Shown here: piece after piece, positions 1 through 10,454 of the stretch
How the letters are laid out: each line of letters opens with the position of its first letter
How positions within the stretch are numbered: position 1 is the first letter of the stretch
Assembly (NCBI GenBank): GCA_021521415.1
Contig: JAIQDT010001651.1
Coordinates: 248,001-312,000 of the forward strand
DNA: 64,000 nucleotides
Origin: Bidens hawaiensis
Lineage: Eukaryota > Streptophyta > Magnoliopsida > Asterales > Asteraceae
Reading direction: 5' to 3'
Position numbers and translations under genes: made by a program
Notes under the pieces: model-generated
What the model saw: only the letters and a program-made list of their open reading frames with translations
Databases searched by the model: none
Told to the model about the DNA's origin: nothing

Positions 1-645
1 TAGATCTTCTGGAAAGACTTCGGGGAAATCTCTCACTATAGGTATACTTCCTATCTTCCTTTCTTCATCCTTCTTCTCCACCACGTGGGCTAAGAAAGCT
101 TGACACTTCTTTCGCAAGCACTTTCGTGCTTTCATACACGAAATTAACTTCATCACAGTGCCACGTCTTTCCCCTTGAATAGTCAGCGTTTCACCACTTG
201 CCAAGGGTACGCGGATTTGCTTGTCATAACAAATAATTTCAGCATGGTTCTTTGCTAACCAATCCATGCCTATAACGACATCAAAACTTCCTAAATCTAT
301 CGGCAACAGATCTACGTTAAATTCATGTTCTCCCATCACTAGTACGCAACTTTCCACTATATCGTCTGATCGTAACTGTTTGCCATTAGCTAATACTATA
401 GCATAGGGCGTTGCTAATTTACTAGGTGCTAAACCAAGTAGGTCCTTAAATTTAGTGGATATAAAACTTAAATCCGCACCAGTATCAAATAACACAGACG
501 CATAGTGGTTGTTAAGTAGGAACGTACCAGTGACGATATTTGGGTCTTCCTTAGCTTCACCCGCCCCGATAACAAAAGCCCTAGCTTGAGCTGTATTCTT
601 CATCTGCGGACAGTCCTTGATAAAATGACCCGTATTTCCGCACCC
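1..645 (-). pseudogene. Ty3 pol N-terminus: second zinc knuckle and aspartic protease
   Basis: The frame that encodes gag continues without a frameshift through about 213 codons to the window edge. It is separated from gag only by one TAA codon at 646-648. That stop falls inside a CCHC zinc knuckle of the pattern C-*-G-C-G-N-T-G-H-F-I-K-D-C, so the knuckle is complete except for the stop. About 45 codons later comes the retroviral aspartic protease signature LFDTGADLSF, then VVIGMDWL, a typical second protease landmark, and a stretch ending IPIVRDFPEVFPEDL, which in Ty3 polyproteins leads into the reverse transcriptase. The protease would cleave the polyprotein during particle maturation. The single stop makes gag and pol separate unless the codon is read through. 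Confidence 0.88.
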
Positions 646-1713
646 TTAACAAGCTCGTGGTGTCGTTTTCCCCGGTTCTTGCTTCACAACTACTGCACCA
701 TTCTTAATTCTACACTTAGCTTCCACATGCCCTCTCTTGTGACAATGCTTACACACAATACTTGAGCAGTCACCAACATGATAATACTTGCATTTGTCAC
801 ACCACGGGTTTGACCCGCTATACGTCTTCCGTGGTTGATCCGTGGTCTGGGCGGCATACACTTTCACAGTTTCTTGTTTCTTGACAGGGGGTTCCCTGGA
901 ACTTGACCCTTGATTACGAGAGGCCCAGCTCCTCTTGTGATTGTTATGGCGGCTGTTGCTGCGTTGGGAGAATGGTTGGCTTGCTTCCTTCTGAGTTGGC
1001 TTTCCTAGGGTGCCAGCTCGTACTGCATCTTCTGTCAGACTCAGACCTAGTTCAACAGCCTCGGCCATGGTCGCAGGCCTAGTGGCCGTGATTGGTCCCC
1101 TGATAACTGTTGCTAATCCCCAGATGTACCTTTCAACTCTCTTTTCTTCAGTGGTGGCCATATGAGGAACTATTCGGCATAGCTCGTGAAATCGCGTGTT
1201 ATATGCTGTGATGTCGGCTCCCTTCATGGTGAGCGTCCAGAACTCATTTTCCAACTTCTGCATCTCAGTCCTTGGGCAATATTTCTTTTCCATCATCTCC
1301 TTTAACTCTTTCCAGGTCTTACCATAGGCCACGTCTCGGCCTAGGGTTTGTACTTGTAAATTCCACCACGATAGGGCTTCATCTTGAAACATACATGTCA
1401 CGTACAACACTTTCTGTTTTTCTGTGCATCCACTGATTGCTATCACAGATTCTGTCTTCTCGATCCAACGGATAACTCCTATGGCTCCTTCCGTTCCCTT
1501 AAAGGACCACGGTTTGCATGTCATGAAAGTTTTGTAGGAACATCCTCGTTCCTCACCGCCAGTCTCTGGAACTACATTTTCAGTGTTTGCGGAATTCCTT
1601 CGTTCTTGACTTGAGTCGCCCCTACTGGCTTCGTAGGCGGCTATCGCTTGCGCTATGACTTCTTGTAATTGCGCAGGTGTATTAGGTAAACTGTCGTTCC
1701 TTCTCCTTGGCAT
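646..1713 (-). CDS. gag: Ty3 gag (nucleocapsid/capsid protein)
   Basis: A 355-residue basic protein starting MPRRRN. The capsid-like region contains TCKPWSFKGTEGAIGVIRWIE and later ALSWWN, both typical landmarks of plant Ty3 gag, which assembles the virus-like particle in the cytoplasm. A Ser/Gln/Arg-rich linker follows, then a first zinc knuckle CKHCHKRGHVEAKC (CX2CX4HX4C) near residue 315, which binds the genomic RNA. The reading frame ends at a TAA that lies inside the next knuckle, so the natural protein is probably a gag-pol fusion that has been cut by one mutation. A 370 bp gap without a convincing gene (1714-2080) separates it from the pre-gag ORF upstream. Confidence 0.88.
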   Translation of the reverse strand: MPRRRNDSLPNTPAQLQEVIAQAIAAYEASRGDSSQERRNSANTENVVPETGGEERGCSYKTFMTCKPWSFKGTEGAIGVIRWIEKTESVIAISGCTEKQKVLYVTCMFQDEALSWWNLQVQTLGRDVAYGKTWKELKEMMEKKYCPRTEMQKLENEFWTLTMKGADITAYNTRFHELCRIVPHMATTEEKRVERYIWGLATVIRGPITATRPATMAEAVELGLSLTEDAVRAGTLGKPTQKEASQPFSQRSNSRHNNHKRSWASRNQGSSSREPPVKKQETVKVYAAQTTDQPRKTYSGSNPWCDKCKYYHVGDCSSIVCKHCHKRGHVEAKCRIKNGAVVVKQEPGKTTPRAC

Positions 1714-2080
1714 TTTCCTTCAAGTTGAGAATAAGAAGGATCGGTTAGTATTGGCATCACGCTTGTATGTAAGTAGTTGTAGGGTTCGATACTTATTACA
1801 TTCACACCCATATATTTGCTTATAGTCATACTTATCAATCATATACTCGCATACATAGATTTTATTATTACATCTCATTATACCACATCGTATACTCATA
1901 CTCATATATCATAAACATAACTTCATTACATCAAAAGATTTGATTACATAAGTTTATGTTTAAGTCTACTACAAACTCCTACAACATACAAGCGTTTTGC
2001 CAAAAGATCGGGTCGTAGCCCGTAATATATTACTTCCCATACATATGATTACTACCCGCTAATACTAGTCTATAGTCGCT

Positions 2081-2791
2081 TCATGGCATCGGTGGTGGCG
2101 GTGGTGGAAACACGTCTCCCGAAAAGGCTTGAATCGTCTTAACCTCATTTTCCAATCTCATCACTCTTTGTTCGGCGGCAGCGGCCCGCCTCGCTCCCAC
2201 ATCAGCTAAGTGCAATGCATCCCCTACCATATGCTCCAACTTCAGTATCCTCATCCTTGCATCGGAGATCAAGTCATAGTGATTATCAAGGCGGAGACTG
2301 GTCTCACAGGCCTTGCCTTTCACGCTCTCCATAAACACCTCGACCCTCTGCTCCCAATCCATGAGCCATTCCTCAAGGGCCTTTCTCTCAGCCTCGGCGG
2401 CTGCTACGGTCGGTGGTACGGGGACCTCTGTATCATCGGAGTTAGCGCGCCCTTGGGGGCGTGAGGACTCGCCTACCTCATGTATAGTCCGGGGCACCTC
2501 ATCGTCGGAGTCCGTGGCATACCTTTTCAGCCCGGCGGCTCGTATCTCCTCGGAGGGCACTGCAGCCAGCTTCTCCATCTCCTCAAGGTCGTCGTTGTCA
2601 TAGGTTACCTTGTCGTCCTCATCGAGCCTGATTACCTCGGTAGGCTCGTCATCGGAGATCTCTATAGGATCATCAGGAATTGGAACAACGTCGCTCATAT
2701 GGACACTGCTGCTATCAGTGTTAGAGTCAGAGCCGGAGTCGGAGTCAGTGATGGCTAGGCCATGATATGGATCATTGTTCGGGAAGGCCAT
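2081..2791 (-). CDS. Pre-gag accessory ORF of the Ty3 element, acidic coiled-coil protein
   Basis: A 236-residue ORF between the PBS and gag, in the sense direction of the element. The first 130 residues are very acidic and Ser/Asp-rich (DSDSGSDSNTDSSS and EISDDEP). Residues about 130-225 are rich in Ala, Glu, Leu and Arg with heptad-like spacing, predicted by eye to form a coiled coil. It ends in six prolines. It contains no protease, RT or zinc motif. I do not recognise a family; extra ORFs upstream of gag are known in some plant Ty3 elements. It is open with no stops, which in a decaying element suggests recent constraint, but function is unknown. It is not in a continuous frame with gag because of the intervening 370 bp. 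Confidence 0.65.
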   Translation of the reverse strand: MAFPNNDPYHGLAITDSDSGSDSNTDSSSVHMSDVVPIPDDPIEISDDEPTEVIRLDEDDKVTYDNDDLEEMEKLAAVPSEEIRAAGLKRYATDSDDEVPRTIHEVGESSRPQGRANSDDTEVPVPPTVAAAEAERKALEEWLMDWEQRVEVFMESVKGKACETSLRLDNHYDLISDARMRILKLEHMVGDALHLADVGARRAAAAEQRVMRLENEVKTIQAFSGDVFPPPPPPMP

Positions 2792-3024
2792 CGCTGAAAG
2801 GATTAAGGTTTAATTAGTGATAATATCGCTTTATGTTTTTCCTATCCCTTATTTTGGTCATTCCCATACTAGACCATTAATTGCGATAAAGGTGTCGTGA
2901 AGACACGTGCACTCTCGTGTAATGCAAGTTTTGAAAACATGTCATGCATGAAAAACGTTTTCACGAGGGAATCTAAGGGGTTATAGTCTAGACTCATGGT
3001 TGAATCCTAGTTCGCTATAACCTT

Positions 3025-3037
3025 GGCTCTGATACCA
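3025..3037 (-). promoter_or_regulatory. Primer-binding site (initiator tRNA-Met)
   Basis: On the minus strand this reads TGGTATCAGAGCC, the complement of the 3' end of plant initiator tRNA-Met, three bases after the end of the LTR. It primes minus-strand DNA synthesis. The 5' leader between it and the pre-gag ORF (2792-3024) shows nothing else I can identify. Confidence 0.93.
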
Positions 3038-4444
3038 GTCTGTCACACCCGGTCCATAGGCGGAAACAACCGGTGTGCGACTCATGAAAGGTTTTTCGAG
3101 AGCGCGGTTAAGCAAACAACTATATGATAAAAATACATGAGGATTTCATTCATGATATAAGTTTTACAAAATACCAATAATAAAGTTTACATGTAACATA
3201 TTGAGATTTCACAGTTATGTCCCGCCGAAGGGGGAATAAAACCATGAAAACTCCAAAATATAAAATCCTCATACATGAAATTTTCTTAGTTAAACATAAA
3301 ATCGTAGTGAGACACCGTGACCTCTCCACGTGGCTAAATACCTGAAAGACACGTAAAATAATTTAATCAGTATAAACTGAGTGAGTTCACAAGTTTTGTG
3401 ACTCGATAAAATGCTTTCTAATATAATTCTCATAACGTCATGAATGCAATATCCATGACTTGCAGTGTAACGTGAATACATGAGTTCGTAGCCATTCCTT
3501 GACTATATATATACACCATAAAGCCCCACATAACATCCCACGAGTCCACGAGGGAATAAATAAATCGGAAAACTAAGCACCCGTCTTATAAAGTGGCGCG
3601 ACCACTTACGAGTGGGTTGGTCAGACCAGTAGTACTACCCGTAGAGTTCCTCGGCTATAGTTGCCTATAGTTTATGGTTACAATATATACCGGGGACTTT
3701 ATGTACCATGTGCGCGCCAAATATCTCATGTACACGCACATTGTAAATCAAGATATACACCATGATAAAACATATTTAAACACGTGTCCCTCGCCCCGAA
3801 AACAGTTTAAAACATAGTAAAAATAGTGAAAATAGGGGCTGTGAGACTCACCTTAAATCGAGGAATAATGTTCCGTTATACTTGGTGAGTTTCCTGTATT
3901 ATATCGTATACGTACATTCTTCAGTACATAATACTTATACTACTATTAATACTTAGCCCGATACATACTTATGAGGTGGCGGTATATATGTATTTTTATA
4001 CCTTAGCGATATGGACGTTAGACAACGTCTTATACTTGTTATATATATGCCCGTTATATTCTCTTTATATATATATATCCTTCGAGCATTAGGGAATGCT
4101 CGATACAAATTATTAGTCGGTAATCATGACGTTCGTGACATGCTTTGGCCTAATAGGTTTTGGAGCTCTCATCGTTAGTCCCCAGGTAGGTAACGGGCCC
4201 ATCTATGATATATTCAGTTACCAGCCTAGACAGGACGTCCCGACTACCGGCACCTCCACCCTTCCAGTTACTCGCAATGTCCATCACAAAAACCCGTATT
4301 TTATATTTATTGCACATATATAGGAATATATGTGTATGACTTGTATACTTATTTTGTTATGTATATATTATAAGTATTATTAATATCCTTTTTAAATCTT
4401 ATAAGCATATATTATATATATCTTACTAGTACTCATATTTTATC

Positions 4445-4490
4445 ATTATTATTATTATTATTACTATTATTATTACTATTATTATTTTTA
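4445..4490. repeat. ATT/ACT trinucleotide microsatellite
   Basis: Imperfect run of ATT units interrupted by ACT units within the Ty3 LTR. Confidence 0.85.
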
Positions 4491-5443
4491 CTTTTATGAC
4501 GAACCCGATACGGTTTTTAATACGTTAGTTATATCCTTTGTAAAGTTTAACATAACCAAAATTCCATTTTTACATTTAGATCATCTTGTTTATTTATAAA
4601 TGGGTTTTACTACTGAAGATCATTTTTACCTTAACCTTCCTTAAACACCCCTTTAAATCCTTTATATCTTTTACTTAACATGATTTATCCTTACTTATAT
4701 GTCACACTTCAAGTTTATATTCATGATTTATCACCTCATTAAATGTATGTATCTTAGGCTTAATCCATGTTTTTCTATTAAACATAATATGATTTTATTA
4801 CCTTGGAAATGTCGGTTTTTCGAGACGTTCTTGAGCGTGTTTAGGCTCTTGGATGATGGTCTTGTAGTGTAGGCTCTAGAATATGTTTATTAAACATGAA
4901 CACAAGTGTTAAAATCAAAGGAAACGAGTGTGTGTTGGCTGGACAGAAAAGAACCATTTTCCAGCAAGTATTTTATGAAGAACAATTAGACTTTTAGGCT
5001 TACCAAGTGCTGAAATTAAGCCGGAAATGGATATTCGAAAGATGGTTCGTGATCCTTACGAGTTTCCTTGTATTTCTATACAAGAATCACCGAAAAATAC
5101 CAAGTAGTTTGTGAGATATGAACAAAAGAAGAGAGGTGGGTACTGCTGGAAAATGCAGTTTCCCAGCAGTGACCTTCGAAGGTTCAAAGCTTCTTACCGA
5201 GTTTTCCGGGCAGAGATCCGTTCAAGGCTTTCCACTACGGTTTAAGGATTTCTTCTAGATTTCCAACGATATATAGGGTTCAGAGGGTTCAGGGCAGAAT
5301 TATAGAGAAATTGGGTTGCAAAGAGGCGGTTGCTTGGTGTTGCGCTGCTGCTGTTCTTCAGCCATGAAAAGAGAGAAATTTGGAGTGTGTTTAAGGGTTT
5401 GTATGAGTTTGTGTGTGGTGTTTTTCATCAAAATAATTGGTCT

Positions 5444-5451
5444 TATTTATA
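5444..5451 (-). promoter_or_regulatory. TATA box of the Ty3 LTR promoter
   Basis: On the minus strand the sequence is GCCTATAAATAAGACC, a strong plant TATA box placed about 1.13 kb from the 5' end of the LTR. Transcription would start about 30 bp further along the minus strand, near 5415. Confidence 0.7.
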
Positions 5452-5732
5452 GGCAAACCCAAGGGAACACATCCCTTGATTTGGGGGATCCAAAAGATTA
5501 CAATCCCTTGATTTAAGGGTGTCAAATCTTACACCATAAAGTGAAATAGTTAGTCAAAGCATGGTTTTTATTGTTGTTTATTTGATGGAATGGGGGTAGG
5601 CGGCCATAGGGAATGGTTAGGAAGATTTTGCTTGATCTTGTAGTACTTTCAATATTGTGCCCATACCTTGGTAGGTAAAAGATAAGATCTTCCAGAAGCA
5701 TAGACTGGCTCATTTTGGGCGGAAGTATTCCC

Positions 5733-5882
5733 TTCCCGCAGGTCTTCCCGCAGGTCTTCCCGCAGGGTCTTCCCGCAGGTCTTCCCGCAGGTCTTCCCGC
5801 AGGGTCTTCCCGCAGGGTCTTCCGCAGGGTCTTCCCGCAGGTCTTCCCGCAGGGTCTTCCCGCAGGTCTTCCCGCAGGGTCT
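5733..5882. repeat. Minisatellite, 12-13 bp unit, about 12 copies
   Basis: Head-to-tail copies of TTCCCGCAGGTC and TTCCCGCAGGGTC, with one 12 bp variant TTCCGCAGGGTC, followed by two diverged units (TGAGCACAGGGTCT) up to about 5921. It lies in U3 about 290 bp upstream of the TATA box. All apparent ORFs across it on both strands are products of the repeat. Confidence 0.95.
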
Positions 5883-6579
5883 GAGCACAGGGTCTTTGAG
5901 CACTTTGAGCACAGGGTCTTTGAAAAGGATTTTTGGTTTTTAGGGTTTTTCGCAAGGATTCTTCCCACGAGTTTCACAATGTCACGCAGAGTTTTTCCAC
6001 TCTTCTGTTTGAACTTTGGGTATATTATAGATGATATGGAACCCGTATTTATTTTGGTTCCCGGTATGATGTATATTTAAATTTAGCCCGGAGTTATATT
6101 TGGTTAAATAGTGCTCCATATTGTAATCCTTTATGGATTGTTTAAATTATTAACTTCATATTATTTTTGACTAGTATACCTTTAATTCCTTCATAGTTTC
6201 ATATCTTGGTCGTCTCACTGTATAATGTATCATTGATTTGGCCGGTTCGGCGACTATATTCCATTATTTAAACGTTTATGGCGTTTTGGTCCTAATTATA
6301 GTATTAGAACATTACTGGGCATGGTCTTACCATTACCCCTTATAGTGGATCATAGGTATATATTTAGCTTGATATGTTTGTCACCTCTGACTATTACTGG
6401 GCTGTCTTTATCATATAGTCGTTCTCATCGGCACTTTATACAATCCTATAGGCATTACGACTGTTCTCGTTCACATTTCAAGTATACTATGGTTTATACG
6501 TCATATAACTTATATAATCAACACATAATTTAAATCAAGTATATAGATTAGAGTGTGAAATAATTACCGGGTGTCACAG

Positions 6580-8593
6580 GAAAGGACACCTTTTGAAATA
6601 TGGCATGGAAAGGTTCCATCATTATCATATTTAAAGGTATGGGATTGTGAGGCTTATGTTAAGATCTACACCCTGGACAAAATCGAAATCCGTTCCACTA
6701 AGTGTATCTTTGTAGGATATCCCGAAGATTTGATGGGATATTACTTCTACGATCCAAATGAGCATAAAGTGCTTATAGCTCGCAAGGCTAAGTTCTTGGA
6801 AAGAAGGTTCCTTATGGAACGAACTGATAGAACTATGGAACTCGAGGAGGGTCGAGAACCACAAGCCGATACACGTTTGGTTGACACTAGCAATCAACAA
6901 GAGGTTGTTGATGATGATCAAATGGTTGATCAAAACACACAAAGCGTTCGCAAGTCTGGTAGAATTAGCACCCCACCTGAAAGATATGGATTTTTCATGG
7001 ATGGATGCTATGTGGTAGATTCTGATGAACCAACCACATACCGAGATGCAATGTCACAATCTGATTCTGATAAATGGCTGGAAGCCATGAACGTTGAGAT
7101 GCAAGCCATGCATGACAACCAAGTATTGGACTTGGTTGCTCCAACTCTTAATTCCAAACTTGTTGGAAGTAAGTGGGTTTTCAAGAAGAAAACTGATATG
7201 CATGGAAACTTGGATACTTATAAAGCTAGACTTGTAGCAAAGGGTTTCACTCAAACTCAAGGGGTTGATTATGATGAAACTTTCTCGCCCGTGGCGATGT
7301 TAAAGTCTATAAGGATATTGTTTGCCATAGCCGCATATTATGACTATGAGATATGGCAAATGGATGTCAAAACCGCTTTTCTAAATGGACACCTTGAGGA
7401 AGATGTCTATATGGTTCAGCCCAAAGGTTTTGTCGATCCACAACCTCCTAATAAAGTATGCAAGTTAAAGAAGTCAATCTATGGATTGAAACAAGCATCT
7501 AGAAGTTGGAATCACCGTTTTGATGATGAAGTTAAGAAATTTCGATTTATCAAAAAACGCTGATAAAGCTTGTGTATATAAGAAAGCTAGTAGGAGCATC
7601 ATTACCTTTCTAGTGTTATATGTCGATAACATATTACTGTTTGGAAATGACATTCCAACCTTGGAAGGTGTAAAAACCTGGCTTGGAAGCTGTTTTTCCG
7701 TTAAGGATCTTGGTGAGGCCGCCTATATTCTGGGAATATGGATCTATAGGGATAGATCAAGGCGGTTGATAGGTTTGAATCAAAGTGCATACATTGACAA
7801 AATCTTGAAAAGGTTCAAGATGGACAACTCTAAGAAAGGTTTCATACCTATTCAAAGAGGAAAAATATTGAGTGCTTCTCAATGTCTAAGCTCAAAGGAT
7901 GAGCAAGAGAAAATGAATGGAATCCCATATTAGGATCCATCATGTATGCCATGATATGCACTAGACCGGATGTGTCATGCGCTTTGAGCATGACAAGTAG
8001 ATTCCAACAAAATCCGTGAAATAGCCACTGGATGGCTGTTAAGAGCATATTGAAATACCTTAGAAGGACTAAGGATATGTTTCTAATATATGGCTCTGGT
8101 GAGGAGAAACTCGTTGTAAAGGGTTACACGGATGCGAGTTTCCAAACTGATCGAGATGATTCTCGATCACAATCGGGATATGTCTTCGTTCTAAATGATG
8201 GTGCTGTCTCTTGGAAGAGCGCAAAACAAGATGTGGTAGCATTGTCCACCAGTGAATCTGAATACATCGCCGCCTCATTGGCAGCTCAAGAAGCTTCATG
8301 GATTAGAAAGTTCGTGGATGATTTAGGGGTAGTTCGTACCATTCAGTACCCTCTAGAAATCAGACAATGAGGGTGCGATTGTTCAAATCAAGGAACCCCG
8401 TGCACATCAAAAGACTAGGCACATTGAGCGGAGATTCAATTACATAAGGGATGAAGTTGAAAAGGGAAAGATATGAATTCGCAAAGTTCACACTGATCAA
8501 AACATTGCGGATCTACTCACGAAGCTCCTTGAAAGGCCGAAGCATGAGGGTTATACTTGTGCCTTAGGACTTCGATATGGTGATTGGATTTGA
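6580..8593 (+). pseudogene. Copia A0 pol fragment: integrase C-terminus, RT, RNase H
   Basis: The frame enters from the Ty3 LTR and begins with RTPFEIWHGK, the integrase C-terminal region. RT follows with KTAFLNGH and an active site changed to YVDN (family YVDD), which should destroy polymerase activity. RNase H follows (YTDASFQTDR, SESEYIAAS), ending DWI then TGA at 8591-8593. Breaks: a one-base gain in an A-run near 7550 giving a stop at 7561; a deletion of about 10 bp near 7930 compared with A1 and A3; a TGA at about 8008 in place of a Gly codon; and a small deletion near 8360 that shifts frame before CDNEG. This is a dead copy. Confidence 0.92.
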
Positions 8594-9370
8594 TCAAAAT
8601 TTTTTATTTGGATATTGGAACAATTGTTATTCTAACTCATTCATATGTTTATGGTTTATGATTATGCTTTTGAGTTATGTTCCATTTTAGCATGTTTAAA
8701 TCCGTGAATAAGTTAATTATTCTAAATGTCCGTAGTCGATCACATTTGTGGGAACAAATGTGAAGGTAAGACTATTATGAACTTGGATTGGTAGATATTC
8801 ATAAGGTATTAATATAGCAAGGGTTTGCTGCCAAGGTTCATAGATATTTATGTGATAAATATTGGACTGATCCGCCCTCAATTTTACTACATGGAATCTT
8901 TGGGATTTGTGATCATAAGTAAATTTGAGTAAAGGCGAACATCATAGTATCCTCCGACCTAAGATACATATTGGGTCTTGATATTCATCGACTATTATAC
9001 TTTGAATTAGTTCTTCGCTGCTCTGAAACATGTCAGTACATAAGGCTGAGCTCAAGTGTAGTACAAGGTGAGTATGAGAGACGTATGTAGTCAATAGGGG
9101 ATTTTTCCCTCTTATTCGTTGAGAGTGAGATGTCTAAGGCCTGCTAAGTTAAATCAACAAAGAATGATCATTCTGTGTCTTTGGATTTGACATGACATCT
9201 GTGGCAAAAGGATAAATGATAGATTCACCTAAATCATTTCAAGTCGGGGACTTGAAGGGGATGATTTTATTGAATGGCACTTCGTCATGCGTTTTAGGGA
9301 TAGTAAACCGTTGTTAGGCGGTATTTTCTATTTGCATCAATCTTTTATGTATCTTGTGCAAGTGGGAGAT
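8594..9370 (+). other. Long 3' untranslated region of copia A0, with PPT
   Basis: 777 bp without an ORF between the RNase H stop and the LTR. The same stretch is present in A1 (19159-19925) and A3 (51987-52761) with clear similarity along its whole length, so it belongs to the family. It contains a hairpin at 8741-8762 (stem CACATTTGT, loop GGGA). The last bases, AGTGGGAGAT (9361-9370), are the polypurine tract that primes plus-strand synthesis at the LTR edge. Confidence 0.85.
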
Positions 9371-10454
9371 TGTTGGAATCGGTCTGCCCAAGACACATAT
9401 TAAAGTTGATGTGGCTAGTACGTTATGATCCAAGTCGGGTCATACCCAATAACAAGCTAGATAAACACCACGATATTTATTTAAGATATGATCTAACAAA
9501 TAAATATTAACACTTAGAATATTTGGAAATTGGATTTCTAAATATTTGCACTTGTGTAATAAATAAATTATATGGATAATTTATGTTATGGGAGATTTTG
9601 CATTTTGCATATACGAAGTTATTTAAATGGGTTAAATAACAATATGCAAAACCAACTGTTTTTGCATTTTGCATATACGATGTTATTTAAATGGGTTAAA
9701 TAACAATATGCAAAACTTACTGCAATTTGCATTTTGCATATACGATGTTATTTAAATGGGTTAAATAACAATATGCAAAATCTACCACTTTTGCATTTTG
9801 CATATACGAAGTTATTTAAGTTGGTTAAATAACAATATGCAATGCATACCGGATGTTGCATGTTATGTTATAACATAAATAAATAAAATAGATAACTTGA
9901 GTTTGAATTTGGTGGGAATCTTTGGCTGCACACTTTTCCCCTTTCTCTCTCCTCACTTAATGTTTTATTTATTCCAAGACATGCTATAGTGGTGGTTGGT
10001 TGAATTAAATAGTGCATTGGTAACTCACATCATAAAAACTCTCTTACACACATACACAAGTTGCAAGTAAACTTTTCTTCTTTTCTCTCTCTAGATTTCG
10101 GCCAAGGAAAGAAATATCAAGGAAGAGTTTCCCAAGTGTCAATCCTAGCAAAATCAAGGTGTTTGTTGGAAGCTTGAAGGGTATACAAGCTTGAGGTTCT
10201 TCTATCTTGGAGACTCGCCCTTCATATCATCATCTCCTTCATTTTTTGGACTCTTGAAGGTAGTATGCTATGAACACCCTATGGTTGTTTATATTGGTAA
10301 GCAAGCAAATTCGTATATGGATCCGAGGCTTGGGTTTTTCATATAAAATCGGTTTTATATTCATCAAATTAACAAGATTTAAAACTTATTTTTCCGTTGC
10401 GTTTTTCATATTAATGGGTTTATATAACTTTGGTAATCTTGTTAAAACCCAACA
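9371..10454 (+). repeat. 3' LTR of copia A0
   Basis: 1084 bp, from TGTTGGAATC after the PPT to ACCCAACA at 10454. It is similar to the LTRs of A1 and A2, but carries an expanded block of four palindromic units (9596-9845) that A1 and A2 have only once in decayed form. Confidence 0.93.
9596..9845. repeat. Four tandem hairpin units, about 64 bp each
   Basis: Each unit contains TTTTGCATAT ... GTTATTTAA ... TTAAATAAC ... ATATGCAAAA, that is two nested inverted repeats able to fold into one cruciform. The GTTATTTAA arms begin at 9618, 9682, 9747 and 9811, so the period is 64-65 bp. They lie in the U3 region of the A0 LTR. Confidence 0.93.

Larger units (their letters stand above)
1..6578 (-). mobile_element. 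Ty3-type LTR retrotransposon, 5' part (cut by window edge)
   Basis: Read on the minus strand this runs LTR (6578-3041), PBS, an extra pre-gag ORF, gag, second zinc knuckle and protease, and leaves the window before the reverse transcriptase. The LTR is bounded by TGTGACACCCGGT at its 5' end and ACCGGGTGTGACA at its 3' end. Immediately right of it the sequence is the integrase C-terminal region of copia A0, broken mid-codon, so this element inserted into A0; the 5 bp at 6579-6583 (GGAAA) would be the target duplication but the other copy is outside the window. Very long LTRs plus gag of this kind fit a Tekay/Del-like chromovirus, but the chromodomain is not in view so the lineage is only inferred. 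Confidence 0.9.
3041..6578 (-). repeat. 5' LTR of the Ty3 element, 3.54 kb
   Basis: Ends are TGTGACACCCGGT and ACCGGGTGTGACA, inverted repeats with one mismatch. A TATA box (5444-5451) divides it into about 1.1 kb of U3 and a long transcribed part of about 2.4 kb. It contains a 12-13 bp minisatellite in U3, an ATT-type microsatellite at about 4445-4490, and several AT-rich TATATA runs. The ORFs in it are short and are not supported as genes. The partner LTR is outside the window. Confidence 0.9.
6579..10454 (+). mobile_element. Copia element A0, 3' half (plus strand)
   Basis: Contains the integrase C-terminal region, RT, RNase H, a 777 bp 3' untranslated stretch, PPT and 3' LTR. The 5' half is missing from the window because the Ty3 element sits at 6578/6579 in its integrase. 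At the right end (10454/10455) the sequence switches directly to the gag-pol of Sirevirus B, so A0 inserted into B. It is the same family as A1, A2 and A3, as shown by near-identical protein and LTR sequence. Confidence 0.92.

Noticed and set aside
5522..6080. Overlapping ORFs on both strands rich in Gly-Lys-Thr or Phe-Pro-Gln-Val
   Set aside because: They are translations of the 12-13 bp minisatellite and have no other support.
9596..9845. Regular repeats resembling a CRISPR array
   Set aside because: Units are palindromic and directly adjacent with no unique spacers, and they lie in a plant LTR.
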